A DNA stretch of 64,000 nt from Arthrobacter sp. AK04 (GTDB lineage: Bacteria; Actinomycetota; Actinomycetes; Actinomycetales; Micrococcaceae). The notes under the pieces were generated by a model. The model did not search any database. It was not told the origin of the DNA and worked only from the letters and a program-made list of their open reading frames with translations. A program made the translations under genes and the position numbers. Below are positions 8,852 to 17,703 of this stretch, in pieces. Location of the stretch: the NCBI RefSeq assembly GCF_021129155.1, contig NZ_JAJOMC010000007.1, positions 57,243 through 121,242 on the forward strand, read 5' to 3'. The stretch's first letter is position 1; each line of letters opens with the position of its first letter.

Positions 8852-11800
8852 TCATCGAGCCATCGCAGCAGCAGTCGCATAAACATGAGCCGGCATCGGC
8901 CGCTGCAGCTTCCAGGTAATCGCGATCGGCTTCTCGCCTACGTGCTGCACATAGTCAACCTGTCCTAAACATGTGAACGGAACTGTCAGGCCCGTCTCGT
9001 CGTCTGCTTTTTCCCTAGTGAAGATCAGAACTTGCGTACCCTGCGCAGCTCGGTCGAGGTATCGGCGTCCTGTGGGGCTGGTGGGTGAGGTGGCGTTCTG
9101 TGACTCCCAATGGAACAGCTCGGGGCTGATGGCGTAGTCCTTGTACATCGTGGTGGCCGAGTGCCTCTTGTCGTCCTTGTTCAGCGTCACAAAGAAGGCG
9201 TCGGTGGACGTCGCGGGGCACCACGCAACTCCCTCGCGGTGCTGCACATTCTTCCCGAGCTCCAGCGACCCGTACCGCAGAGCGGCCAATATCTCTTCAC
9301 GCCGGTAGGTTGCGTATGAAAGCAGTGGAACGTGTTGCAGCCCCGCTCCCAGCCCCTTGGCGGCGTGTTTGGAAGCGGCCACCCCCAGCTTCACAACCTG
9401 GCGGATCTCGCGGCACACAAACTGGTAGCCGCGCAGATGGTCCAGTCCGGCGTCGTACGTTTTGAATCCGCCACCGTCATCCCAAAGTGTATAAAACAGC
9501 ATGCGGGCGAAAGCCTGCTCGCGCATGCCAAGCTCCGCGTAGCGGGGCGCGTCGGGAGCAACCAGCATTGAATACGCAGCGGCGCGTTCCGGATCGTCCA
9601 CGTGAATCAGCGCAGCCATGCGGCCCAGCAGCTTCTTCTCCTCAGCGTCCGACAGCTCCTCGATCTTCCCGCGGAGCACCGTCTCCAGGGGCGAGTACCC
9701 TTCGATCAGCCCTGCCTGGCGGAGGTAACCGGTCCACGAGTCCCTGGTGGAACGGTAGATCGTCTTCACGTCGTTCCCGGACCGCTCCAGATAGGCCTCC
9801 AGCTCGGTCTCGGCGTACGAGGCAATATCCCGGACCAGTTGTGCCCGGTTGAACCGGAGCTGTGCCTTAATGTTGTCCAGCACCACCTTCTGCGCCACCC
9901 GGTCCAGCACGATCTGCGAGCCGGACGGCAGGTACGGGAACTCGTCCTCGACAGCCTTCTCCAGCTCCTTGCGCCCGTAGCCGGTCAGCGCCCGGTAGCG
10001 CAGATCAAAGCGGAATTCACGGCGCTGCTGGCCGATGAAGTCCAGGACCGTCAGCACGGCTTTGCCCTCGGCACGACGCAGTCCGCGTCCCAGCTGCTGG
10101 AGGAAGACCGTGGCACTCTGCGTGGGCCGGAGCAGCAGGATAGTGTCCACCTGCGGCAGGTCCAGCCCTTCATTGAAAAGGTCGACGGCGAAGATGCAGT
10201 TAACCTCCCGCTGCCCCAGGCGCCGAAGGGCTTCCTCGCGGTCAGCATTGTCAGTAGTGCCGTCGACCGCGACGGCGGCAATGCCGGCCCGGTTGAACAC
10301 TTCCTCCATGTAGTGAGCGTGCTGCACGGAGACGCAGAAGCCGATGGCCCGCATCTGGTCGGTGCTGGTGACCTTGTCCCTGAGTTCGCGGATTACTTTG
10401 GCGGCGCGGGCGTCGTTGCCGGTGTAGAGAGCGTTCAGCTGGGCGGTGTCGTAGTTGCCGCGTTTCCACTCCAACTGGCTCAGATCGACGTCGTCCGAGA
10501 CACCGAAGTAGTGGAACGGCACCAGCAAGTCGGCATCCAAGGCGTCCCAAAGCCTTAGCTCGCTGGCGGTCCGGCCGTCAAAAAACTGTTTGGCGACGTC
10601 GACCCCATCGCCGCGCTCCGGTGTAGCGGTGAGCCCGAGGAGTTGCTGCGGTTTGAGATGGTCGAGTAGGCGGCGGTATGTCGGTGCCATGGCGTGGTGA
10701 AACTCATCGATGACCACGACGTCGAAGAGGTCGTGCTCCAGCTGCTCGATGCCGAGGGAGGACAACGATTGGACCGACGCGAAGATGTGCTTCCAGTCTT
10801 GCGGCTTGTGGTCCCCCACGTAGAGTTCACCGAAGGCGCCGTCCTGCATGACGTCGCGATACGTTCGCATCGCCTGCTTCAGGATTTCCTGCCGGTGAGC
10901 GACGAAAAGAAGCTTCAAATCTCTGCCGAAAGCTTCAGATAGCCGTTTGTAGTCCAGCGCTGCGATAACGGTTTTTCCGGTACCGGTGGCTGCGACCAGG
11001 AGGTTGTGTTTGAAGCCCTTGAGGCGCTCCGCTTCCAGGTCCTCCAGCATTTCCTCCTGATGGAGGAACGGCTGCACCTCAAGCCCCGTGGCGGCGTCCG
11101 AGGCTGCTGGGCGACGTCCGCCGTTGCGTTCCAGCGCAGCGTCCAGCTTCTCGCCGTCGCGTTCCGGATCATAGCTCTGGAAAGCCCGCTGCTCCCAGTA
11201 GCTGTCAAAGGTGACCTCGAACTTCTGCAGGAGAGCGGGGGTGGCGACAGAACTGAGCCTGACGTTCCATTCAAGCCCGTCGAGGAGGGCAGCCTGGCTC
11301 AGGTTGGAGCTGCCGACGTACCCGGTATCGAACCCTGTATTGCGGCGGAACAGCCAGGCCTTAGCATGCAGCCGGGTTGCCTGGGTTTCATAGCTGATCT
11401 TCACCTCGGCGCCGTAGCGGCTGACGAGTTCGTCTATAGCGCGGCGTTCCGTGGCGCCCATGTAGGTGGTAGTGATTACTCGTAGCTTGACTCCGCGTTC
11501 TTTCATTTGCTCAAGCGCCGGCTCGAGGAGGCGCAGACCTGTCCAACGGACGAAGGCACAGAGGAGGTCAACGGTGTTGGCGGACTCAATCTCTGCCCGG
11601 AGCTCGGCGGCAAGATTCGGGTCGGCCTTACTGTTTGTGAGCAGAGCCGAATCACTCAGCCTTGTGAAGGGCCGGCGGACTTGTCGACGCTTGAGCACAT
11701 CTGGGCTATGGAGGGATTGTAGTTGAGTTGGCCCGGGTGCGATTCGATCTGCGGTATCCACTTCCAGGAGAAGCCGGTTCGCCAAGTCGACTCGGTCCGC

Positions 11801-12007
11801 TGGTCTGGCTGCTTCGAGCGCCTGACGGACGACACTGGCGACGTGGTGGGCGAGGACGTCCGGGGAGTCTTGGTCGTCGATGGCTGCGAAAACTGGCTGA
11901 AGTTCTGCGTCATCACTCAGCCGCATGCTCAACGCGTCCGTGTTGAGAAGTTCGTACAAACCCTCGGGCAGGTGCTCCCCTGCCACTCCCCCACTGAAGT
12001 AAGTCAC
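8852..12007 (-). CDS. PLD-like nuclease/SF2 helicase with DUF3427-type C-terminus
   Basis: About 1051 aa. The N-terminal third has a PLD-like domain with LHAKAWLF and GSSNLS. The middle is an SF2 helicase with ATGTGKTVIA, VVIDEFHH (DEFH in place of DEAH), LTATP and QQLGRGLRRAEGK. The last 350 residues fit the DUF3427 family usually found on such proteins. It probably acts on DNA in defence, but the trigger is unknown. I place the start at the GTG at 12007 (VTYFSGG) because the upstream ATG at 12121 would add 38 unconserved-looking residues running into the darT promoter; a GTG at 11986 is also possible. It lies upstream of, and parallel to, the dnd operon, 200 bp away. Confidence 0.82.
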   Translation of the reverse strand: MTYFSGGVAGEHLPEGLYELLNTDALSMRLSDDAELQPVFAAIDDQDSPDVLAHHVASVVRQALEAARPADRVDLANRLLLEVDTADRIAPGPTQLQSLHSPDVLKRRQVRRPFTRLSDSALLTNSKADPNLAAELRAEIESANTVDLLCAFVRWTGLRLLEPALEQMKERGVKLRVITTTYMGATERRAIDELVSRYGAEVKISYETQATRLHAKAWLFRRNTGFDTGYVGSSNLSQAALLDGLEWNVRLSSVATPALLQKFEVTFDSYWEQRAFQSYDPERDGEKLDAALERNGGRRPAASDAATGLEVQPFLHQEEMLEDLEAERLKGFKHNLLVAATGTGKTVIAALDYKRLSEAFGRDLKLLFVAHRQEILKQAMRTYRDVMQDGAFGELYVGDHKPQDWKHIFASVQSLSSLGIEQLEHDLFDVVVIDEFHHAMAPTYRRLLDHLKPQQLLGLTATPERGDGVDVAKQFFDGRTASELRLWDALDADLLVPFHYFGVSDDVDLSQLEWKRGNYDTAQLNALYTGNDARAAKVIRELRDKVTSTDQMRAIGFCVSVQHAHYMEEVFNRAGIAAVAVDGTTDNADREEALRRLGQREVNCIFAVDLFNEGLDLPQVDTILLLRPTQSATVFLQQLGRGLRRAEGKAVLTVLDFIGQQRREFRFDLRYRALTGYGRKELEKAVEDEFPYLPSGSQIVLDRVAQKVVLDNIKAQLRFNRAQLVRDIASYAETELEAYLERSGNDVKTIYRSTRDSWTGYLRQAGLIEGYSPLETVLRGKIEELSDAEEKKLLGRMAALIHVDDPERAAAYSMLVAPDAPRYAELGMREQAFARMLFYTLWDDGGGFKTYDAGLDHLRGYQFVCREIRQVVKLGVAASKHAAKGLGAGLQHVPLLSYATYRREEILAALRYGSLELGKNVQHREGVAWCPATSTDAFFVTLNKDDKRHSATTMYKDYAISPELFHWESQNATSPTSPTGRRYLDRAAQGTQVLIFTREKADDETGLTVPFTCLGQVDYVQHVGEKPIAITWKLQRPMPAHVYATAAAMAR

Positions 12008-12155
12008 AGCGCCAGGGTAGCGGCTCGGACAACCGAAACCTACACGAGTGCAGCCATCAAAAACGGCGTGGTGGCGGGTGTAGGGGTGTTTGACTGCTCG
12101 GCCAATCGCCCCCCGATGCAACTAGGAGGCAGCCAAGCGCGTCGCGTTTCGTAGC

Positions 12156-12161
12156 TATAAT
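12156..12161 (+). promoter_or_regulatory. Candidate -10 box of darTG
   Basis: A perfect TATAAT lies 32 nt before the darT start in the 180-bp gap that separates it from the divergent helicase gene. No good -35 hexamer is seen 16-18 bp upstream, so the call is moderate. Confidence 0.45.
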
Positions 12162-12193
12162 CGGCGAGTCACTCCCCGGCCCTGGAGGCCACG

Positions 12194-12916
12194 ATGAAAG
12201 AGACCATGAACGCCTCGCAGCATCAGTATCACGCCCACGCAGACAGTTTTTTTGTCGCCAAGGGTCCACAGAGTCCAAACAGGGAGGACTCAAGATCATG
12301 GATGGCGTGGCATTTCACCCACCGGAATAACCTCCCAAGCATAGCCAGTAGGGGAGCCTTGTCGTCCTCATCTTCTGTTGCACCGGCAACGGACATAGCT
12401 GATGCAGGCATCAAAGAGCGTAGGCGCAAGGTGCAGGTGCGAACGGCTGACAACTATCCTGAGTCGGTTGTCGCGGATCACGTGCCCTGGTACTGGGCCG
12501 CCTTGTCGCCGATGCTCTACCGAGTGAAGCGAACCGCCCACGAATGGGGCGGCCGACCGGAAGACTTGGTCTTCTTTGGTCTGAATCTCGGTGATGCAAT
12601 AGATGCTGGGCTCGTATGGTGTTGCAGCGATCGCAACGCCTCCATGCGTCTTGCGCAGTTCAGCCGGGATGCTCCGAATCTAGGCGACTTCGTAGACTTC
12701 GACCTTCTTACCCAAAAGATGTGGAATAACATCAACGAAGATCCTGATCGTGCATCCCGACGGGCTGCGGAATTGCTAATCTTGGGGGAGGTACCACTCG
12801 CCATGATCCACGTAGCCTGCGTAGCCAGCGAAACCGTAGCGTCGGAGGTACGAGACATACTCAAGGGACATGCACCAGCACACGGGCTGCGTGTAGTACC
12901 TATGCTGTTTCAGTAA
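12194..12916 (+). CDS. darT: DarT-type DNA thymidine ADP-ribosyltransferase toxin
   Basis: A 240-aa DUF4433/DarT-family protein. DarT transfers ADP-ribose from NAD+ to thymidine in single-stranded DNA, blocking replication, and acts as a toxin or phage-abortive effector. Family-typical stretches are WHFTHRNNLPSI (39-50), HVPWYWAALSPMLY (96-109), and AAELLILGEVPL (191-202). E193 is at the place expected for the catalytic glutamate and R53 is a candidate NAD-binding arginine. GGAGG lies 5 nt before the ATG. The gene is followed 9 nt later by its antitoxin. Base composition is less GC-rich than the metabolic genes further right, suggesting transfer. Confidence is high from both sequence and pairing. 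Confidence 0.88.
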   Translation: MKETMNASQHQYHAHADSFFVAKGPQSPNREDSRSWMAWHFTHRNNLPSIASRGALSSSSSVAPATDIADAGIKERRRKVQVRTADNYPESVVADHVPWYWAALSPMLYRVKRTAHEWGGRPEDLVFFGLNLGDAIDAGLVWCCSDRNASMRLAQFSRDAPNLGDFVDFDLLTQKMWNNINEDPDRASRRAAELLILGEVPLAMIHVACVASETVASEVRDILKGHAPAHGLRVVPMLFQ

Positions 12917-12925
12917 GGAGTGAAA

Positions 12926-13993
12926 TTGCTTACTTATGTCAGTGGAAACCTCTTGGACGATGAAGCTGAGGCGCTCGTCAACACCGTGAATTGCGTGGGA
13001 GTCATGGGCAAAGGGATCGCGCTCCAATTCAAGCGCAAGTTTCCGGCAAACTTTGACGCATATGCTAAGGCATGTAAACGTGGCGACGTTTCGCTCGGTA
13101 AAATGTTTACCTTCGAGCTCAGCTCACTTGTTGGTCCCCGATGGATAGTCAACTTTCCAACAAAGGGACATTGGAAGTCCCAGTCCCGCCTTGATGACAT
13201 AAGGGCCGGTTTAGACTCTCTCGCTGATTTCGTGAAAACGAAAGAGATCTCATCGATCGCAATCCCTCCTTTGGGCGCCGGCAATGGCGGATTACAGTGG
13301 ACGGACGTGCGTCCACTAATAGAGGAATTTGCCAGAGGTATTAACGCTGAAGTAAGAGTTTACGCTCCCTCCAGCGGCTCGCGCTCGGTTGATTCCATGG
13401 AAATCAACATGACTGTAGGCCGTGCGCTTCTAGTAAATCTAATTACTGAATATGCGCATATGAAAGCTGAACTCGAGCCATGGGAGGACGCCAATAGCGC
13501 TTCGGCTCTAGAAGTTCAGAAGCTTATGTACTTTGCCTCATTGGGGTCAGCCGATCTCAAGCTTAGGTTCCATAAGTTCCATTACGGCCCTTATAGTGAC
13601 CCACTACGTCACCAACTTCAGAACATGGAGGGCCAGTTCCTAGTTGGCTACGGCGATGGGACAAACCGTGTTCTTGACTTCGAACCTATTTCACCCACGC
13701 CCGAAGGTATCAAGAAGAGCAAGTCGTTTATTGCTAGCAATCCTCGGTACCAGGACCAAATTGAGAGCTTGGTGGATAACGTCATCAATCTAATCGAGGG
13801 GTTTGCCAGCCCTTATGGCTTGGAACTGCTTGCGACTGTCCATTGGAGTGCCACTTCTACCCGCAGTCAAGACGTCGCCAAAATTCGCGAAGACATTATG
13901 GAGTGGTCAGCACGTAAAGGGCGGATGTTCACTGAAGCTCACGTGCGTAAGGCGCTGGACAGGCTGAAGGAGTCGCAACTCGTTCCCGCTTGA
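12926..13993 (+). CDS. darG: DarG-type macrodomain antitoxin
   Basis: About 355 aa. Residues 1-150 are a macrodomain: VSGNLLDDEAEALVNTVN and VGVMGKGIALQFKRKFP near the N-terminus and PPLGAGNGGLQW near 112-123. In DarG this domain removes ADP-ribose from DNA. The C-terminal half (from about 155) fits the second DarG domain, which binds and blocks DarT. I prefer the TTG at 12926 because AAGGAG at 12915-12920 is 5 nt upstream of it, whereas an in-frame GTG at 12920 overlaps that ribosome site. The gene is co-transcribed with darT. Codons are relatively AT-rich. Confidence 0.87.
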   Translation: MLTYVSGNLLDDEAEALVNTVNCVGVMGKGIALQFKRKFPANFDAYAKACKRGDVSLGKMFTFELSSLVGPRWIVNFPTKGHWKSQSRLDDIRAGLDSLADFVKTKEISSIAIPPLGAGNGGLQWTDVRPLIEEFARGINAEVRVYAPSSGSRSVDSMEINMTVGRALLVNLITEYAHMKAELEPWEDANSASALEVQKLMYFASLGSADLKLRFHKFHYGPYSDPLRHQLQNMEGQFLVGYGDGTNRVLDFEPISPTPEGIKKSKSFIASNPRYQDQIESLVDNVINLIEGFASPYGLELLATVHWSATSTRSQDVAKIREDIMEWSARKGRMFTEAHVRKALDRLKESQLVPA

Positions 13994-14563
13994 CCACGCC
14001 CAGGAGTCGTTGGTTTTGAGTCGTTCGTTGAGGGGCTTGAATTAACTTTTGGTCGAGTACCACCCCGCTACTTTACGAGTCCGCGGGGAGCTTCGACGAA
14101 GGAAGATCGCCAAGGGCGCGTGGACTAACTAGCGGCGAAAGTGCATAAAGCCGCCGTTGCTTCCATCAATCCCTTGCTATTGTTTTGTCTTCACGCGAAT
14201 GCGACGGAGCCATCATCGTCAATATAATTTGTTCAACCGCCTCCGCCCGATGCTGGGGCTGCGGCATTTCGACGAGACGTTCCGCGCCCAACAGTCTCGA
14301 AAAATTCCACAGGCTGTGAAACAACTGTCGGAACTGTGCGGTCGCCTCAGCCTGCATCCTCAAGGATGTTGCGCCCATGTAACTGCTCATGGCAGAGCCG
14401 GCAACGCCGCAACAGCTGCGGCTTTGGAAGCTGTGCCACCAACAGCAAACGGCGCAAGAAACACGTGGGGCGGAAACGGCGGCAGACCCAGCAAGGCCGG
14501 CCAGCTGCCCCATCTTGTAATAGCACTGTTGGTCAGTGCCTTCTCCCTCTTCCCTATCCTTAG
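13994..14563. other. 570-bp region without a convincing gene
   Basis: This lies between darG and the first amidohydrolase gene. Its AT-rich first 200 bp are unlike the rest of the metabolic block. Short open frames exist on both strands, but none has a ribosome site or recognisable motif. It may mark the right edge of a transferred segment. No tRNA or direct repeat was seen. Confidence 0.5.
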
Positions 14564-15343
14564 CTACAACCTTCTTTGCCGGAACATAGGGAACGACTCC
14601 CGCACCCGCTGCACCGTCTCCAGCGACACCTCCACCGCCCGAACACCGGGCTCCAGCCCAAGGTCCGCTTCCACAACGCCCATCGGGTCCACCAGCACGC
14701 TTCGGCCCACGGAAACGGTAGGCGCCTGGCACACCCCCGCCACGTACACGCTGTTCTCGATCGCCCGGGCCGCGCTCAGCGCGAGCCACTGCTCCGTCTT
14801 GTGCTCGCCCGGCACCCATGACGAGCAGACCAGCAGAACCTGCGCGCCGACGTCGGCCAATGATCTGGCCAGCTCGGGGAACCGCAGGTCGTAGCAGGTC
14901 ATCAGCCCGAACCGGACTCCCCCGTGCTCGAACACCACCGGATCCGTGGACGGGCCCGGCTTGATGAACGTTGACTCCCCGAAGCCCTGCGCGTCGAAAA
15001 GGTGGATCTTCCGGTAAAAAGCCAGCCGGCCGCCGTCGGGCCCGAACGCCACCAGCGTGTTGTACGCCCTGCCCGGCTCCTCCGAGGTTTCCACCACGCC
15101 CGCCACCAGCGCGATGCGGTGGCGGCGGGCAATGCCGGCGAGCTCCCGGCAGACGGGACCGTCCAGAGGCTCGGCCACCTGCGGGAATGTCGCGTCCACC
15201 TTCTTCTTCTCGTAGGTGGCGTACTCCGGGAAAGCGACCAGCGCGGCGCCTTCAGCCGCTGCCTGTGCGGCGAACCGCTCGATCGCGGCGAGGTTTGCCC
15301 GGATGTCGGCGCCCGACGCCAGCTGCCCCAGCGCTATCCTCAC
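14564..15343 (-). CDS. Nitrilase-superfamily carbon-nitrogen hydrolase
   Basis: About 260 aa, normal for the family. The Glu-Lys-Cys triad is visible: E in VAFPEYATYEKK, K in FYRKIHLFD, and the nucleophile C in LMTCYDLRFPELAR. Such enzymes hydrolyse amides, nitriles or N-carbamoyl groups; the subclass cannot be read here. The start is the GTG at 15343 (VRIALGQLASG), which has GAAGGAA upstream; the ATG at 15373 would put extra residues before the conserved first strand. It is last in a likely three-gene minus-strand operon with an APC permease and a second amidohydrolase, so it probably processes the imported or released compound. Confidence 0.85.
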   Translation of the reverse strand: MRIALGQLASGADIRANLAAIERFAAQAAAEGAALVAFPEYATYEKKKVDATFPQVAEPLDGPVCRELAGIARRHRIALVAGVVETSEEPGRAYNTLVAFGPDGGRLAFYRKIHLFDAQGFGESTFIKPGPSTDPVVFEHGGVRFGLMTCYDLRFPELARSLADVGAQVLLVCSSWVPGEHKTEQWLALSAARAIENSVYVAGVCQAPTVSVGRSVLVDPMGVVEADLGLEPGVRAVEVSLETVQRVRESFPMFRQRRL

Positions 15344-15390
15344 GGCTGTTCCTTCCTTCGGCCCGGTGGCCACACTACAACTTGGCAGGG

Positions 15391-16740
15391 TCAGGCGGCG
15401 GCCTCGACCGTCGCCTTCTCCGTGGCCGTCATCTCCGGCGGCGACGCCTTGAAGCCCCGCGTGATCAGAGCCAGGACCAGCACGCCCAGCACCAGCCAGG
15501 ACACCCCCAGCGTAATGGCGTTGCTGTCCAGCCGGGAGAGCAGGTAGGCGCAGATGACCGCGCCGATCACCGGGACCACCACATAGGACACCGGGTTCAG
15601 CTGCTGCCCGGCCCGGCGCTGGCGCACATAGTGGAACACCACCGCGGCGTTCACCAGCGTGAAGGCGGTGAAGGCACCAAAGTTGATGAACGACGTCGAC
15701 GTGGCCACGTCCAGGAAGACCGCGATCAGGCCCACGATGCCGGTGACCACCAGGTTCGCCACCGGGGTATGGAACTTCTCGCTGAGCCGGCCGAAGACGG
15801 CCTTGGGCAGCACGGAGTCGCGGCCCATCGCGTACAGCAGGCGGGAGGCGCTGGCCTGCGCGGCGAGGCCGGAGGCGAACTGCGCCACCACCAGGCCGGC
15901 CAGGAACACGGCGCCGAACAGCTGCCCGCCGATCTGCAGGGCGATGGAGCTGGCCGCGGAGGCCGAGTCCTCGAACACGCCGCCGGGGTGGACCAGCTGG
16001 GTCACGTATGACACCGCCACGAAGATGCCGCCGCCGATCAGGGCCACCAGCATGATGGCGCGCGGCACGGTCCGGCGCGGGTTGATGGTTTCCTCGGTGA
16101 GGGTGGTGACGGCGTCGAACCCCAGGAAGGAGTACGCGGCGATGGCTGCGCCGGCGGAGATGGTGGCAAAGCTGGCGGTGCTGTTGAAGAACGGCTGACC
16201 GCTGGCCAGTCCCCCGGCGCCGTTGGCGGACACCACGCTGCCGATGGCCAGCGCCACAAAGAACACCAGGACCAGCAGCTGGAACGCCATCAGCACGTAG
16301 TTCGCCTTGTCCGCCACCTTGATGCCCAGGACGTTCAGCAGCGTGGTGATCACGATGAAGCCCACGATCCAGACGCCAATGGGGATGCCGGGGAACTGGG
16401 CGCTCAGGTAGGAGCCGCCGATCAGCCAGATGACCATGGGCAGGAAGAGGTAGTCCAGCAGCACGGCCCAGCCCACCAGGAACCCGACCCGGGAATCGAT
16501 GGAGCGGCGGACGTAGGTGTAGGCGGAGCCGGCCACGGGGTAGGCGACGGCCATCCGGCCGTAGCTGTGCGCCGTGAACAACATGGCCACGAGCGCCACC
16601 AGGTACGCGGCGGGCGCGGCGCCGCCGGTGGTTTCGGCGATGATGCCGAAGATCCCCAGGACGATGATCGGGGTCAGGTACGCCAGTCCGAACAGGACCA
16701 GCGAGGGCAGCTTCAGCGTGCGGGTGAGGGTTGTTGTCAC
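15391..16740 (-). CDS. APC-family amino acid/polyamine permease
   Basis: A 449-aa integral membrane protein with about 12 hydrophobic segments. The N-terminal LVLFGLAYLTPIIVLGIFG and the AVAYPVAGSAYTYVRRS stretch are typical of APC-superfamily importers. It starts with GTG at 16740, AAGGA 6 nt upstream overlapping the stop of the preceding amidohydrolase gene (9-nt spacer). Flanking by two carbon-nitrogen hydrolases and a divergent GntR regulator suggests uptake of a nitrogenous substrate such as an amine or amide. The actual substrate cannot be inferred. Confidence 0.85.
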   Translation of the reverse strand: MTTTLTRTLKLPSLVLFGLAYLTPIIVLGIFGIIAETTGGAAPAAYLVALVAMLFTAHSYGRMAVAYPVAGSAYTYVRRSIDSRVGFLVGWAVLLDYLFLPMVIWLIGGSYLSAQFPGIPIGVWIVGFIVITTLLNVLGIKVADKANYVLMAFQLLVLVFFVALAIGSVVSANGAGGLASGQPFFNSTASFATISAGAAIAAYSFLGFDAVTTLTEETINPRRTVPRAIMLVALIGGGIFVAVSYVTQLVHPGGVFEDSASAASSIALQIGGQLFGAVFLAGLVVAQFASGLAAQASASRLLYAMGRDSVLPKAVFGRLSEKFHTPVANLVVTGIVGLIAVFLDVATSTSFINFGAFTAFTLVNAAVVFHYVRQRRAGQQLNPVSYVVVPVIGAVICAYLLSRLDSNAITLGVSWLVLGVLVLALITRGFKASPPEMTATEKATVEAAA

Positions 16741-16749
16741 GGTGTTTCC

Positions 16750-17628
16750 TTAGGGCTTGTAGGACGGCGGTGTCCAGGTGGCCGGGTTGATGCGGCCTTG
16801 GTAGACGGAAAGTTCGACGGCGGGCTCGCCCTCGCGGAACTGCGACCAGGGGCGGTTGAGGTTCTCCGTGCCGTGCGTGCGGACGCGGTCGACGGCGGCG
16901 AGGTCCAGTTCCGCGGTGAGCAGTTGCGGGGCGTCGTCGGGTGCCTCGGCGAGGGTGTTGCCCTCCGGGTCCACGATGATGCTCTTGCCTTGGCCGGTGG
17001 GGCCGGCGCAGTTGACGCTGACCATGAACACCTGGTTGACGATGGCGTTGGCCTTGGCGAGGATCAGTTCCTGTTTGCGGTCCGGGGTGGTGGTTTTGAC
17101 GACGTTGAGGATGACGTCGGCGCCCATCCAGGCGAGCTGGCGGGACACCTCCGGGTACCAGGCGTCGTAGCAGATGTTCAGGCCCACCCTGCCGATGCCG
17201 GGCAGGTCCACGGTGGTGAACCGGTCGCCGGGATCGTAGGGCTCGAACGGGCGCCAGGGGAAAATCTTCCGGTAGTAGCCTGCGAGCTCGCCGTCCGGGG
17301 ACAGGACCAGCTGGGTGTTGAACAGCTGGCCTTCCGGGCCGCGTTCGCAGACGCTGCCAGGGACCAGCCAGATGTTGAGGTCTTTGGCGAGCTGTTTGAG
17401 CTCTTGGACTCTTGGTCCGTCCAGCGGTTCGGCGCTTGCTTGGAGCATTTCGGTGCGCTGCAGGTCCGGGTTTTCATCACCGAAGAGGTGGAGTTCGGGG
17501 AAGACGACCAGCTTGGTGTGCGGCTGGGCTTCGAGGGCTTTTTTGACCTCGTCCGCGAAGGCCGAGACGGGTTCGCCGATGAGTCGCGGCCTGGCCTGGG
17601 CGGCGATGAGGGGAAGGATGCGTTGCAT
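16750..17628 (-). CDS. Nitrilase-superfamily carbon-nitrogen hydrolase
   Basis: 292 aa. Triad: E in VVFPELHLFG, K in YYRKIFPWRP, C in LNICYDAWYPEVSR. It is only distantly similar to the 14564-15343 enzyme and has a longer C-terminal tail, so the two are probably not functional duplicates. ATG at 17628 with GGAGAC upstream. It is first in the minus-strand operon and directly faces the GntR gene across a 75-bp gap that holds a palindrome, so it is the likely regulated target. Substrate unknown; aliphatic amidase or N-carbamoyl hydrolase are possibilities. Confidence 0.85.
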   Translation of the reverse strand: MQRILPLIAAQARPRLIGEPVSAFADEVKKALEAQPHTKLVVFPELHLFGDENPDLQRTEMLQASAEPLDGPRVQELKQLAKDLNIWLVPGSVCERGPEGQLFNTQLVLSPDGELAGYYRKIFPWRPFEPYDPGDRFTTVDLPGIGRVGLNICYDAWYPEVSRQLAWMGADVILNVVKTTTPDRKQELILAKANAIVNQVFMVSVNCAGPTGQGKSIIVDPEGNTLAEAPDDAPQLLTAELDLAAVDRVRTHGTENLNRPWSQFREGEPAVELSVYQGRINPATWTPPSYKP

Positions 17629-17665
17629 GGGTTTGTCTCCGCGTTGGGGTGTGATCCGGGTTATA

Positions 17666-17684
17666 TTAGATCAGAATGATCCAA
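17666..17684. promoter_or_regulatory. Palindromic operator candidate for the GntR regulator
   Basis: TTAGATC, a 5-nt spacer (AGAAT) and GATCCAA make a 19-bp inverted repeat with one mismatch. It sits between the divergent amidohydrolase and GntR genes, overlapping where both promoters should be. Autoregulation plus control of the operon is inferred. Confidence 0.65.
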
Positions 17685-17703
17685 TAAAGGGAAGGGGGCC
17701 GGC

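Noticed and set aside
14166..14819. Minus-strand frame covering the gap after darG
   Set aside because: Its right half is a shadow of the amidohydrolase, and its left half has no start signal or recognisable motif.
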